64,000 nt of DNA from NCBI GenBank assembly GCA_000310025.1, contig FN648521.1:110092-174091 (forward strand). The letters run 5' to 3'. Position 1 is the stretch's first letter. Each line of letters begins with the position of its first letter. Positions 49,295-63,400 of this stretch are shown in pieces. The position numbers and the translations under genes are program-made. This stretch comes from Ectocarpus siliculosus (Eukaryota; Sar; Phaeophyceae; Ectocarpales; Ectocarpaceae). The notes beneath the pieces were generated by a model that worked only from the letters and a program-made list of their open reading frames with translations, did no database searches and was not told where the DNA came from.

Positions 49295-52286
49295 ATGGCG
49301 TGCTGCCACAGCGAGAAGAAGACCAACTCCAGCAGCCTCCCCGTCTCGCCGCTGCTACGCAGTGCACTTCTGCTGCTACTGCTGCTTATTCTCTCGCCTT
49401 CGGCGCGCGCTGTCACGTACGACGCTAGCGCTGATGGCGACGGGTTCGATCTTTATGAAGCCATGGACCTGGCTCAGGCCGGCGATACGGTGAACCTCCA
49501 AGACGGCACCTACGACAGCGCCCTTGTATCGGTCAGGGACGGCGAGTTCGGCAGTCCGATCACCGTGTCCGGCGGGCCGGGGGCCATCATCAAGGGATCC
49601 TACAGCAGCCGCTCCGTTCTCATCACACACAGCTTCATCACGCTCAAGGTGTGTGGGTGGGTGGGATTTTACGGCTGTGACTGTCTGAACGGCTGGATCT
49701 TTTGTGCACGATGAGTATCGTCGCATGAGGCCCCGGAGCAATCTACAGTAGTTGGTACTGTTGCTGCTCGCAGTTGTTTGAGCAAAAAGGAGCGCATGAA
49801 ACATTGTTCGACGCACCATTATTGCATCGTGTGCTGCCACACGGGAGATCGTGTGGCTACTGGAAATACCCTGGGCGACCGCACGAGTGTGTCGGTTGAG
49901 ATCCATGAATGACGAAATTTCTCACCGTATTGTAGACTAGATGTGTACGTTGTTGTCTTCGGACCGTTGGTTTGTGCCGATGGGCAATCTTTTCGCTTCG
50001 GTGGCTCCATGCATGAAGCGGCACAGAGAGACTGGAAACTGCTGCACCACCGTGCAGCTGCCAGAAACTACCAAGGTGCTGCAGCATAGGCCTGCAAGTA
50101 TGGCCACAGCATAGACTGCACCACAGACTATGCCGTGTTGTTGTTAACAGCTGTCTAGGTCTACCCGATGACAAGAATGATTTCCGGTATGTAAAAACCG
50201 TTACAAATATCTAGAGATACCCGCTCTTCCCCGGATCCCCTCACGCTTTGGATGGTGTGACTGCGGTGAGTGAAAATCCGTTTCGTCAGGCTGCAGGCCG
50301 CTGCATGTGTTTCCTGGCCACCCTTGAACAATGTCTTGTAGTAGTAGCAGCAGTGCGCGCCCAACAGCAGTGTCGATTGCTACAAAAATTAGTATAATTA
50401 TTTCGTCATCCCACGAAATATGAACCCCGGCGAATTTTCCGCGAAACAGAAAATATCAAACCAGTCCATTAAATCCGCTGATGTAGTGTTCTTATTATAG
50501 TCCCCACATCACTTGTTGTATACTGACAAAACAAAACAAACAGACATCAACACAAACAACGAAACGACCCCTGCGTCGACATCAACAAATCACAGGGATT
50601 CACCGTCGAGGGAAAGATCGGAACTTCGGACACCGACGAGGCTTCTTGGGTGAACAAGTGCGTGTACGTGGAAGGGCCCGGGTCTCAGTCTTCCGCCGTC
50701 CTCGACGGGTTCGTCATGGAGGACATGATAGTCCAGAACTGCGGGTGCGTTTATCTCTTCTTCGTAACTTTTGTGCCCATGGCACAGCAGTAGAACCACC
50801 GTTGTTCGAATTGTTGTTGCACGTTTATTTTTCTGCAAGTGATTCTTACATTGTACCGTACAGAACACGCCCGCACCTAAGAACCTCCAGTTTCGGCCGA
50901 GCCGAGGCTGGGGTTGTTACTGTATTCCTAGGGTCATGCTACGAATGGTCGCAATATAGGTGTTCGTGGTAGGGGTTCTTAACCGAGCTCACAACAAGTG
51001 GTGCTCATCAAGTTTTTTTTTCGTTTTAGGCTCAACAATTTCTTAAGTGGTGGCGCGTTCTGTATTTGTTATGATTAACCCGCCCCAACTTTCACGACAC
51101 TTGCTCCGACTCGGAGAACCAAGCTTCGAAAAAATCGAGCTATTTTTTGCCTTCCAACCGTCAATCGGCGCATGTCTCACACACAAGCGAGGCCCTCGCC
51201 GCCGGCGACTTCCCAGAATCGGCCGAAACCACCACCACCACCACCACCGCCACCACCACCACCACGTACTCCCGACACTGACCGCGTGTGACCCCACCCC
51301 CCTAACCTGACCCCGACCACGCCTCTGCTTAAAACAGGGGAGAGTGCGTGCGCCTGAAGGACTCCGTGATCAACGCCCAGGTCATGGGGAACACCATCTC
51401 GAACTGCGGCGTCCACGACTACATGTTCAACTCGGGGGACAAGAACGGAGAAGGGGTCTACATCGGCACTTCCAGCACCCAGGTACAGCAGTAGGTACAG
51501 CAACGACGAGCGTAGTAATGTTGATTGATATCATGTACAGCAGTGAGAAGAAAAAATATACAGTCGAGGTCCCGTTCTTGTTTGCGGTTCCCTGTGTAGC
51601 GGGATACCCTGAATGTTGGTCCAAAAAATCTCGTGGCACGGGTGCACCTCGGTAGTCTAAGACTGACAATGTAACTGCCAAAATCCGGCTTAGCGACGAT
51701 GCCCTCAATAGCGGTTATAACATGTTGTGACACTATGGACCTCTGGCGCTTTTTTTAGAGTTTAGACTGAACCGGGACCACGATCTGTAGGGAATCATAG
51801 AAATACGTGTTGTTGGTCATCATTCAACTCCGTTTTGAGCTCCATGTTTCATCAATACCGGTCTATATCCCGGATGACTCTCATGCGTGGAAGACGACTT
51901 GCTCGTTAAACACTAAAAAAAAAAACGAGTACAAGACGGGGAAGGGAACCAACGTCAGATGATGGAAATGCGGCAGGTACGTGGTGGTCAGTTTGCGCCT
52001 CCAATCAAGAACAAAAACGTTTGTCAGAGTTTGGCGAGACACGTGATAAAAAATCGTTTTTTAGAAACAAACCGTTCTAAGAATAAACAAAGGGCTCAGA
52101 TTTTGGTCGACACGTGGAGAATACCGACTGTTACAAACACGCCTCAGCCGCGGATCCTCCTACACCAGACAGACTGTACTACAGCACAGATATTAGAAGG
52201 TACTGAGCGGTGAGTTCGACGACATCATGTACAACAGCAACTGCGACAACAACAGCAGCAGCAGCAGCAACAACAGCAACAACAGC

Positions 52287-52323
<37 letters not shown>

Positions 52324-55300
52324 TTAACAACAACAACAGACACCACCACCAACACCACCACCACCACCAACACCAACACCAACACCAACACCACCAACAA
52401 CACCAACACCAACAAAACCACCACCAACAACATGCTGCCGTACCCTTGGCTAACCAACCCCGACTACTCCCGCCCCCACAACATCTCCCAACAACACCCA
52501 CCCGTAGTGGACGAACGGGGAGGACACGTGCAACGACAACCTGGTCTCCGGGAACCGAATCTCGACGAGCGGCAACGAGTGCGTCGACATCAAGGAGGGT
52601 GCCTCCGGCAACGTTATCGAGGACAACATCTGCAGCGAGCAGCTGGACGCGGAATCCGGCTGCTACGACTCACGGGGCGACGGAAACACCTTCCGGTAAG
52701 CCTATAGGCCTCCCTGTCGTTGACCTTGGCCTCTTCTCTCCCTCGCCCTGTGTGTGTGTGTGTGTGTGTGTCTTTCTGCCTACCTCTCTCTCTCTCTCTC
52801 CCCCTCCCTCTCTCTCTCCCTCTCCCTCTCCCTCTCCCTCTACTGGCACTACAGTGCGGGCCCGCTCGTCACAAGTATGTTCGTAAGACACCGCGGCTCA
52901 GATATTGAGACAAACTCAAGAGGAAAATTGTCCTAAGAAATTGAGCATTTAGCGTCCGGCGCTACAGTTCATACATTAGTTCCGACAGTAAGCCTTTGCT
53001 CGGCAGTGAGGACAAAACGATAAAATATAGGTGTTTCTGGTGACTGATACCTTCTTTCTCGGGGTGCCCTCTCGTCCTCCACTGGCACTAGCGTTCTTTC
53101 TCAGGGTGCATGGCTTTCATCGGCGCGCCAATAGGGAATTTCGCAAAGCCATCAGAACAACCCCCCGCTTCACAGAGGGTGCATTCCTTTCATCGGGCGC
53201 GTAAATCGGGGGTTTCACTCAATCGGCGGAAACACACGCTGATTTCTCGTCCATATCTGTTTGCTGTAACTGCTATGTACCACCACGTTGTTGTGGGCCA
53301 CATTCGTCACGACTGTACCTGCATCATCATGAAAACAAACAAACCCCGCACGCGGTTCGCTGTCAAAACAAACGAAAAAAAACAAACAGGTACAACGTGG
53401 GAACGGACTGCATGGGTGCCGGCGTGAGGCTAGGCGGGTGGGAGGTCGACGGTCACCAGTACGGCGTGGGCAACAGCGTGAGTGATTTTCGTGCTACTGC
53501 TGTATTTTTGTAGCGGTGGAGCTGAGGGTAATCAGTGAACCTATAGCGCCCAGACGCAGCTACTACATGCCGCTCTTGTATACAATAGTTCACTTTCGCT
53601 TTTTTTCTCTCGGCCGCGGTCCGCGGGTTACGTGCGACGGTGCGTGTCACAAGACACCAATTCTTCGTGATGAAGACACGGCTGCTGCTGCTGCTCTGAG
53701 TGTTTGAAAGTCACATCGTTGTGTGGTCGTTGCTGTTGTCGCCATCATCGTCGTCGTCGTCGTCGTCGTCGTTGCTGCTGCTCTGGCCGTCGGTTCTGCT
53801 ATCGGTGGTGGTAGGCTGGTCGTTGTTGGCGTTTGAACTTGCATGTATTCGTATTTACATGTCGTTCATATCGTCCATACACCGAGAATGACGTACGTAT
53901 CGGTCACCAACCCCATAACCAAACGCCTCAAACCCTATCCCAACTACTGTCGTCTGTGGTGGTGGGTCCTGATGGAGTTTGAACATATCCTTATCATGCC
54001 ATCCAGACCCCAGGCACTGTCGCCGGCACCACCCTCTCATAAAGCAAACCCACACACCCACAACGCCTGACGAGAATGTTGCCCTTATCCCGGAGGGTTG
54101 TCTCTGCCCCCCGGCCACAACGAACACCACACTTGTCATGATACGGGCACATCGCTGTTACCAACCAACGCGACAGCCACGATAACCCCCCCTTTTTTTG
54201 TGGACCAAGCCGCCAGCTACGTATACAGGGAGGGGCCCTTCACTGTCGTTTTTTCCGTTTCCTTCTTCAACCCACGACGACAGGTGTACGGCAACGACTT
54301 CAATGCCGTCGGCGAAGGGGCCCTCAAGGTGCTCGTGGGCGAGCAGGGCGACATTTGCGGCAACACGTGCGAGGACGGGTCTTGCTCATTGGTCGGGTGA
54401 GTTTTGTTGTTGTTGCGAGTGCTGTTCAGAGTGGTGCCGTATTTTGTGGTTCTTGCCGCCACTGTTGCTACAGCTGCTGTGGTGTTGCTGGAGAACGTTT
54501 TCTGTCGGTTTCTTCCCAAACACCCCCTCTGACAGAACGCGTGTGAGATACGACGCACCCACAACTAATTCCGTGGTGACTTCGATGTCGGATGGCGCTG
54601 TCGAAGCTCCTTGTCGGTGGTTTGCCCGTGCTTCCCGTCGCTGCTGGTATGTGTCTTAAATGACACACGGGGAGTGCAGTGAATGCACGTTTCATATGTG
54701 GGGGCTTGCTCGACCCCTATGTAGCGATCAACGCCCGTGCTGGGCGTATCACCGTCTAACCTGAGCCACTCCCCCTTCGCTTCCTACCTCGGCCCTTTCT
54801 TCGCCTCTCAACCAAAACAACAAACGACACCTCCACCGCGTCCAACACCATCGCCATCGCACCGATACCACCGCCACAATTACCGCCGTCATAATCACCA
54901 CCAACACTAACACCAACACCAACACCATCAACACCACCACCATCACCATCGCCGCTACCACCAACATCATCGTCGACGACGTTACACTACTAACGCCGCC
55001 AACGTTGCAGCGAGGGCCTGTCGGGCATCACCACCTCGTGGGACCAGGCATGCGACGGCATCATCACCACTACATCCTCCTCCACCTCCCCCTCTAGCTC
55101 CAGCACTACGATGACCACCAGCACCAGCACCAGCGGCACCACCAGCGGCACCACCAGCGGCAGCAGCGCCAGCAGCGGCAGCAGCGCCAGCAGCGCCCAC
55201 AGCAGCAGCGGAGATGGGTCCGCCTCGAACGAGAGTGATGACGACGACGGCGACAACGACGACGGCGGTTCTGGCTTCGTCACGCCGCTGTCCGAAGACG

Positions 55301-55651
55301 ACGACGATGGCGGTGAGGAGGCACAGAACAGCGACGACGACGATTTCCGTGTCTCCGCCGACGCCGATTCCGACGACAACGACGACGGCATAGATGATGA
55401 CGTCGACTACTACTACGGCGAGGAGGAGGAGGAGGAGCTCGACAGCGACGACGACGATGACGGCGGGTCTGGCTTCGTCACGCCGCTGTCCGAAGACGAC
55501 GACGATGGCGGCGAGGAGGCGCAGGACAGCGATGACGACGATTTCCGTGTCTCCGCCGACGCCGATTCCGACGACGACGACAACAACGACGACCACATAG
55601 ATGATGATAACGTCTACTACTACTACGGCGAGGAGGAAGAGAAGCTCGGCA

Positions 55652-55687
<36 letters not shown>

Positions 55688-55950
55688 CTGGCTTCGTCAC
55701 GCCGCTGTCCGAAGACGATGATGATGATGGCGGTGAGGAGGCACAGGACAGCGACGACGGCGACGAAGGCAGCAGCAGCAGCCGGAGCAGGTCTCGCAGG
55801 GGAACAGACGACGATGAGGAAGCCGCCACCGCCAGCACCACCGACTCTGACGACTCTGACGACTACGGTGACCGTTTCGACAGCGACGACGACGAGTCGG
55901 AGCGGCGCGATCGCCGCCGCTTGAGGGGCGGCGCTGGCCGGGCCTCCTAG
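49295..55950 (+). CDS. Secreted right-handed beta-helix protein with acidic repetitive tail, 658 aa, seven exons
   Basis: Exons: 49295-49648, 50596-50744, 51338-51482, 52508-52695, 53390-53477, 54284-54396 and 55011-55950. Total 1977 bp with all phases agreeing. Residues 1-39 are a classical signal peptide (LLRSALLLLLLLILSPSARA). Residues 40-345 read as a parallel beta-helix of the pectate-lyase/PL6-like fold: an opening AMDLAQAGDTVNLQDGTY block, then PbH1-type rungs rich in G, N, V and I with paired cysteines (NCGGECVRLKDS, GNTISNCGVHDY, GNRISTSGNECVDIKEG, VIEDNIC). No catalytic residues can be assigned. A Ser/Thr-rich linker follows, probably O-glycosylated, then three acidic repeats of 55-65 residues beginning GSGFVTPLSEDDDD, and a basic end (RRDRRRLRGG). 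It is probably exported to the cell surface or wall; substrate unknown. A paralogue lies downstream. Confidence 0.88.
50861..51062. mobile_element. MITE family 2 element, complete, in beta-helix gene 1 intron 2
   Basis: CAGAACACGCCCGCAC at the left and GTGGTGGCGCGTTCTG at the right, both next to TA. The matching intron of the paralogue (62018-62454) lacks it. Confidence 0.85.
52240..52440. repeat. AAC/CAG then ACC microsatellite in beta-helix gene 1 intron 3
   Basis: CAGCAACAA repeats grade into ACCACC and CAACACCAA. Frames here are meaningless. Confidence 0.9.
55111..55840 (+). repeat. Coding repeats of the acidic tail
   Basis: GAC-rich DNA encodes three long repeats (from about 55264, 55468 and 55684) sharing GSGFVTPLSED, GEEAQ(N/D)SDD and, in the first two, DFRVSADADSDD; a (V/D)YYYGEEEE block separates them. 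The reverse strand is open but is only a shadow. Confidence 0.85.
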
Positions 55951-58900
55951 GCGGGGCTGGAACTCATGGACGGTGGCGGCCGCAGCGGTCGGTGCGGTAT
56001 GGCCTCTGGTCGTGCAGATGGCAGAGACACAACAACCTTAGTCAACGTAGCTCTGTCGGTCAGAGAGCTTTGCAGGCATCGAAGCACTCGCTACGGTCTG
56101 TGTGCTGTGTGGATATTGAAAGAATGAATGAGGCAACGGTTTGGACCCAAGGCGATTTTCTTTGTCAAGGTGGCTCGAGCGATGCGTTGAACGAGGCGCT
56201 GTCAATATTCCGACGCAGCCGGGATAATAAACAAAAATTCTGGGGGCAGTGATGGAGCTACAATTAGGAGGAGGGTAGGGGGTGGGGGGGCACACCGTTT
56301 TTTTTTTTCATTTGTTTTGGGAGGGACAAACTCACGTTTTTTAGTTTATCTTCTGTTTTTTTGGCGGGGTGTCCCCGCTACCGAGGTCCACAGTTATAGA
56401 TAGAGCTTTTCCCGCCAAGCTTCGAAAGCGGTCGACACTTTCTCACGCTGTTTGATTTTTTTACCCCTCTGGCGAACGCTCTAGATTTTGTGATAATTTT
56501 TTCCGGTGGCCTCCCATCTGGCAACACGTTAGCATATAGAAGAAGGTGAACTTCAGGCTCGCCCATCTCGAGATTTTCCCGTTCCAAAAGAGAGAAGTGC
56601 GACACGCTTCAGCCATGAAATGCGGGAAACGCAAGTGCATCGATTTGTTGATTTACCAGTACATAATAACCGTGGTGATCGTTGTGTTATGTTGGCTATT
56701 CGACCGGCAGGGTCCCCGAGAGCGGTTGGTTGTGAGTGCCGTCAAGTTACTCCGTGTGTTGAAGTGCGCTTTATGGACCCTTGTTCAGTGGTCAGATACA
56801 GGCCGAGGCTATAGGAATCGTGCTTATGCTTCTGCGAGATCCATGCATAGCCGTGTGTGTGGGGCATGTTGCGTATGTCTGGGGAGGGAGGGGAGGGGGG
56901 GGGGTCCGGAGAAAGAGAGTAACGGCGAGAGAAGGGAGGCGCGCGCGGGGGGGGGGGATGTCGACAGTGTTGGACGTTGCTTTTTTCGTGGACTGGTTCC
57001 TGTAGTGTTGTTTAACGCCGTAGTTTTACTTGATAAACTCATCGTTCGTCTTGCTCATCAAAGTTGTGTGGACTGTTGCTTGGTCTTTAATTACGAGAGT
57101 GTTCTTTGTCGTTGTTCTGTGTAACCATGCCAAGATGACGGGATTTATTTGTGATTGTTGTGGTGAGGACGTTTTGCTGTTGTGATAAGGTCGTGTGGGG
57201 TTTGGCGTGTGGGGGTATCAATTCTCGGTCGTCAAATATCTCGAGCAAAATTCTACTATAGTGGGCTTTGCGCTCGGACGCGCGCACGCAGGCGTGCAGC
57301 GTGCAGTCGGGGTGTCTATACTTTCTTGCCCGGTTTTCACTCGGTGTTGTGTGGGTGTGTTGTGATGAGAGGGAAATGGGTACTTCGGACGGTCACGGTT
57401 TTACTCATGAGCGGACAAGCAGAAATTCTGCTACTACTACTGCTGCATGCAGTTACACATGCATACATTGTAGATGTGGAAGGAAATCATTTACCCCAGC
57501 GTAGCGTGTTGTGGGAGACCCGTCGTTTGTAACGCATTGGAATAGCAGCGCAGTCCTATAGCTCTCATTGACGCGCCTGTCCGACGGTCAGTGGGGTTTC
57601 AAGAGTTGGGACCATCGATTTTGTTGAGCAGACCATGCTCCTGGTGATGGTGTCGTCGAGTGTGCGCTACAACAGTCAGCCTGCCGCTGAGAGATGATGC
57701 ATGGTGGACATTTTGTGCTGGGTAAGGATGGCTTCTCGGGGACATAGTGAGTTGTGGTGGTAGTATTGGAGTTGAAGGAACGGCAGTAGGAAGGATTATC
57801 ATGACCAACAAGAGTTTACTTTAGCAAGATGGCGGCAGCAATAGTAGTAGTACCGTCAGAACAGGTCCTAGTAGTAGTATGTATCTCTTGTTCCGGGGGA
57901 ACAGGAGGCAGTCATAGCCTGTCCATGGCAAGGTTTGGTCATCTTCCCCTCATCATTCTATCACAGAAAAGTGGTAGTCTGCGTAGACTACATGTTGTAA
58001 GGTATTCTTTGGCTGGAAAGGTGTGTGTGTGTGTGTGTGTGTGCTTCGTGCTTTCTTGTTTTTTCGTGGTTGGCGGGTGTGTATTTGTGCCGTTGTCCCG
58101 GTGTTTATTTCCCTTCTTTTGTTGCTTTCGTCGTGTTTTTTGTGTTTGTTGGATATTTTGGCGATCGTTGGTTATGGGGTATGAAACAAACCAGAGACAA
58201 CGCAGCGTAACCAGTCCACGTACTGGATTTGGCTTTGTTGATGTCCAAATTATGTAGGACTGAAACTCGGTGTCGTTGTTGTAGGTGCGTGTAACATCGA
58301 TACGCTGTGTGATGGGTTTTTTCGGTGCAGCTAGAGCTGCCGTTTCGTTGTTGAGTGGCTGAAAATTGTGCGCAGACATGGAGTAGGCTGTCCATCCGTT
58401 CTGCATGTGTTTTCTGCGTCAAGTTGGTTGCAACAAGCGGACGACAAAGTAAAAGTAGAAATCTCGTCAGCCGTAAGTAGGTAGTAGGTTGAACCAACCT
58501 GACGCGGTTGGTGCCGCCAAGCGGATCCTGATGAGACTCATGTATTCTTCCAAATTGTTCGGTTTTGTGGCGTGTTGACAGCTTGAAGTTAGATCATAAT
58601 CCCTGCCCCGCTCTCGTGCTCTCCGAGTAAGCGCTGAGCGGACCTACCCGTGGTCTAAGAAGACTTCAACGAAAGAGATCAAACGACAACTGAGTACAGC
58701 TAGGAGCAGCAGACCTTCCCCACTTTGGTATATTTTTCATACTTACTTTAGGACTTTCTTCCTTACACTTGGCGATAGAGAATCGGTGACGGAAAGGAGA
58801 CCCTTCTGGAGCATTCCGCAGGATGCGAGTAACGAGAGAGCGGAGAACAAGCGAAACAACGATGTGATGGATAGCCGTGTTAGCGTTGGCTGGCGGGGTC

Positions 58901-58962
58901 GCGGAGGTCGCCCACCTCGGAGTGAAAGTATGAGAGAAGGCAACGCACTGTGCAGAGAGAGG
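55951..58962. other. Intergenic stretch between the two beta-helix genes
   Basis: G-rich runs (56880-56965), a GT run (58020-58042), and otherwise unsupported open frames, for example plus 56546-57124, which has a hydrophobic stretch but no splice or family support. No gene is called. Confidence 0.45.
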
Positions 58963-60441
58963 CGGAGCTGTTTTTCCCATGTAGGATTTGAATACTCACT
59001 GCGGTGACTGCGTACACAGCCGCACACATTAATTATTACAGACCAGTCGAGGACGAACTGTTGTGTATTGAGAAGGAGTAACACGGTACTTATGTGTTTT
59101 TCATGGTTCCCCCGCCGCTTGTGCCGCCCGGCAAAATGGGGAGCGCACACAGCAGCAGCAGCATGCCCCACGAAACCGCACGGACGCTCAGAAGCAAATG
59201 GAATATTATTGATTGTGACCGGCGAGAGCATGGAGGATACACACGTAGGATATGGGTGTGTGTGCCGCCCGTTGTCTCCGTGTATGAAACGGCCACAAAG
59301 TTTCAAAAAGAATGTCCCGAATTTTTTTCGGGGAAGAAGCGAATTTTTTTGTTCCTCCGCTGCTGCTGCTGCCACTCCTGTACAGTAACAAAAAGTGTGG
59401 TGTTCTGGGCCCGCTCCACCATCAGGTAGGATACGTAAGAGGATTTATCCGCATGGCGGATGGAAGCAATGAGGCCTCTCTCTCTCGACTGCTGCTGTGT
59501 AGAATACCTCTACTGCAAGGTAATAAGAAGAGGGCGCCCTCAGCATGTTTGTTCGTCATCACTATCTGGCATCATCATCAGGCATCATCAGAGCCGTTAC
59601 AGAGGCGCGCGAAAGAGGGAGAAGCAGGGTTGGTTGTGGGTTGTGGGTGCGTGCGCGTGCGCGCACAGTTTTTTTCTTCGCCAATTCACCACAAAACAAA
59701 GAATGAATACTGTATGGGTCTCAAATCACACGCATGTGTCAGATCCGACGCTCAATAAATAAGGCACCCTCACTCGCTGGTAGACCACACATAGAGCGTC
59801 TATAGAGCACGCGCATACATTCGCCCACCACGCGAATATAGAGTGCGTCGTCAGCCCTGATGTCGAGGCTTCTGTACCCATCACCTTGGGGAATAATGTT
59901 TTGCTCTGCTGACAGTGAGACTCTCACACCAGCAGACAGATATTCTAGTCGGTGTCGTCATCTGTCATTAGCAACCAACCATCATCAATCAACCGCTGAT
60001 GTCAACCGCAAACATTCAACAAACCGTTGCAAACCGGTGTAATTATTATCGTCTCAGCGTATTTCTGTCGGGAATTTGTGGTTCTCCACCGGTTTTCGCT
60101 CTCGCGAGAAGATTTACCGGAACAAAGCTGACAGCAGTCCCGCCGCCGCCCACAACATTTTTGTCAAACATAATAAACATCCTTCCGTTCCACAAACACA
60201 CCCGTGCGCACCACCACCACCCTACACACACACACACCACTCTCTCTGCCTCCCGTCCTGCCCTCCTTCTCACCAGCACTGTCTTGCGCACCGCCACTAC
60301 CATACCCAGCGCACGAGAGGCCACTTATTGCCTGTACGGCGTTCTGCTGCGTTCTGCTGCTGGTGGTTTCCTCTGCTGCGCTGCTGTTGTTCCTGTTGTG
60401 AGAGGTACAAGATATTCATTGGAACAGCAACGACACCACCC

Positions 60442-63400
60442 ATGGCGTGCTGCCACAGCGAGAAGAAGACCAACTCCAGCAGCCTGCCCGTCCCGCGGCT
60501 GCTACGCAGTGCACTTCTTCTTCTGCTGCTGCTTGTTCTCTCGCCTTCGGCGTTCGCGGTCACGTACAACGTTAGCGCTGATGGCGACGGGATCGATCTT
60601 TATGAGGCCATGGATCTGGCTGAGGCCGGCGATACGGTGAACCTCCAAAACGGCACCTACGACAGCGCCCTGGTTTCCATCAGGGACGGCGAGTTCGGCA
60701 GTCCGATCACCGTGGCCGGCGGGCCGGGGGCCATCATCAAGGGGTCCTCCAGCAGCCGCTCCGTGTTCATCACGCACAGCTTCATCACGCTCAAGGTGTG
60801 TGCATGGGTGGGATAGATACTAATACAGATAGGCCTGGTATGTGTGTGGGTCGGATCCAAGCTGTGTGACTGCCTGAACGGTTGGATCTTTGGATGATGA
60901 TGAGCATCGTCGCATGAGTCCGGAAGCTGTCTGGTTGCTACTGCTGTGCTCGCAGTTGAAATGGAGCAAGAAGGAGCGAATGAAATATTACTCGATGCAC
61001 CATTTGCGTCGTTTCCTGCTACACGGGAGATAGTGTGTAGTGCGTGGCTACTCGAAACACCGTGGGCGACCGCACGTACGTTTTGTGTTTTGTGTCGCCA
61101 GAGTGTGTCGGTTGAGATCCACGAATGCATGACGAAATTTCTCACCGCGTTCTACTGTGCAGCAGTACATATACAGATGGTTGTTAGAGCAGTAGATGTG
61201 CTCGGACCATTGGTTCGTGCCGATGGGCCATCTTTGCGCTTCGGTGGTCCTGCCGCACACAGAGGCTGGAAACTGCTCCACCGTGCAGCTGCCGTGCAGC
61301 TGCCAGAAACTACCCAAGGTGCTGAGCACGGGCCTGCAAGCACGGCAACAGCATAGACTGCACGAATAGACCATTGTTGTAGTCTACAGCAGAGCCGGCC
61401 AATCCGATGACAAGAACGATTGCCGTTAAACCGTTACAAATAATATCTAGCAGATGCATTGTATGCATACAAGCAGTAGATACCCGCCGTCCGATCCCCT
61501 CACGCTCTGGGTTGTGTGACTGCGGTGAGTGTGTGAAAAATCCATTTTCGTCGGGCTGAAGGCCGCTCGCTGCATGTGTTTCCTGACCGCTCTTATACAA
61601 TGTCCTGTAATAGCAGCAGCGTGCGCGCGCCCAAAGCAGCGTCGATCGCCGCATCCTGTGTTTGTTTCCTCATTCCACAAAATAAATACCCCGGCGAATT
61701 TTCCTCGACACCGCGAACAGAGCAAACCAGTCCATTCAATTCGCTCATTTCACCGTAGTCTACAGTAGTCTACACCGCATGGACCACACGCCACGGGGCC
61801 GGCAGCCGCTCTCCCTTGTGTATTGTCGACGAAACAATACAACAACGAACCAACCATGATAATCGCAGGGGTTCAGCGTTGAGGGAAAGATCGGGTCGAA
61901 CGACACCGACCAGGCTTCTTGGGTGAACAAATGCGTGTACGTGGAAGGGCCCGGGGCTAATTCGTCCGCAGTCCTCGACGGGTTCGTCATGGAGGACATG
62001 GTCGTCCAGAATTGCGGGTGCGTTTATCTTCTTGTGTATACTTGTGTGCACTTTGCACTCTGTGGGTTCGTCATGGAGTAGGACATGGTCGTCCAGAATT
62101 GCGGGTTTTGTACGCTTTTGTGCACGTGGCACGTGGCACCAGCATTGTCGCACATGCCCCCTTGTCATTCTATCATAGACAAGTTACATGTGTGCGACCC
62201 GCCGCAACTCTCACGACAACACCCGCCTGCGTCGGAGAACAAGATTGAAAAAAAAAAAAACGAAACGTGTTTTGCCTTCCCTCCGTCTCAACCCGTTCAT
62301 ACCTCTCACACACACGAAGCCCTCGCCGTCGCCGACTTCCCAGAATAGACCGAAACCAAAAACCACCACCACCACAACCAACCACGTAGCTTCCGACACT
62401 GACCGTGTGACCCCCCCCTTACCCCGACATCCACCACTCCTCTGCTTAAAACAGGGGAGAGTGCGTGCGCCTGAAGGACTCCGTAGTCAACGCCCAGGTC
62501 ACGGGAAACACTATCTCGAACTGCGGCGTCCACGACTACATGTTCAACTCGGAGGACAAGAACGGAGAAGGGGTCTACATCGGCACTTCCAGCACCCAGG
62601 TACAGCAGTAGGTGCAGAAACGACGAGCGTGTGATAATGATATGTACAGCAGTGAGAGGAGAAAATATGATACATAGTATAGGGTATCCACTATGGATTG
62701 ACGCGGAATTTTGACCTTTGAGGATTGACGCCAACATAAAGTGACGGTTGAGGGTTTTGACGGGAAAAAATTCGCACCGCGTGTGCCCGTTGACACGTGA
62801 GAGGTGAAAAAAAAAAATGGTGGAGGTAGAGTTCAAGGTTGGTTCGGGCTGCCACCCAGGGTCGACATTCCGAAGCGAAGACTCACACCCCCAGGCTCCC
62901 AGGAGACTAGGTGTACCCCTTCGCCTCATCCCGCCGACCTTCCCTCCTTTGCCGCGGCGACTTTTCCCAGGCGTCAAACTGCGACTTCCCAGGCGTCAAA
63001 CTGCCGTTCGTTGCTGATGAGTAAGGCAGCTGCTCGCTGCACTGCTGTGTATATACCGATGTCACTGCGGCAGCAGAGCACCGAACCCCGTGAGGGGGCG
63101 GGCGAAATGCACCTACTGACTGGCAAAGTCCGTGTACCCTCCCTTACTCCTCTCCATGTGCTGCCTTCGAGGGCGAGACTCCCCCAATCACTCCCCTGCC
63201 TATGCCCCTTTTTGCTGCTGAAAGCCCGTGCGCAATCGCGACGGCGCATCTACCGAACGCGCGCGCCGAACACGCGCGTCTGGCCTCTTGGCCGCCGTGA
63301 GAACTGCCGAGACGCGTGGGTGCAGGACCGCTAGGAGCAATCAGTATAGGCATGGCCAATGTGTTCGCTGCTGACCGCGCACAGCAGACCGCAGCAGAGC

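Larger units (their letters stand above)
47826..58962. repeat. First unit of a tandem segmental duplication of about 11.1 kb
   Basis: The left part of this unit (5' flank, exons 1-3 and introns of the beta-helix gene, to about 52115) is collinear with 58963-63900 at a near-constant offset of 11,137-11,147 bp apart from later insertions. The break point lies near GGATTTGAATACTCA at 47860 and 58987. The rest of the unit (3' exons and flank) should recur beyond the window. Confidence 0.75.

Noticed and set aside
54982-55596. Val-rich 204-codon minus-strand frame
   Set aside because: Antisense shadow of the GAC-rich acidic tail exon.
56546-57124. 192-codon plus-strand frame between the beta-helix genes
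   Set aside because: It crosses G-rich low-complexity DNA and has no homology or splice support that I can see.
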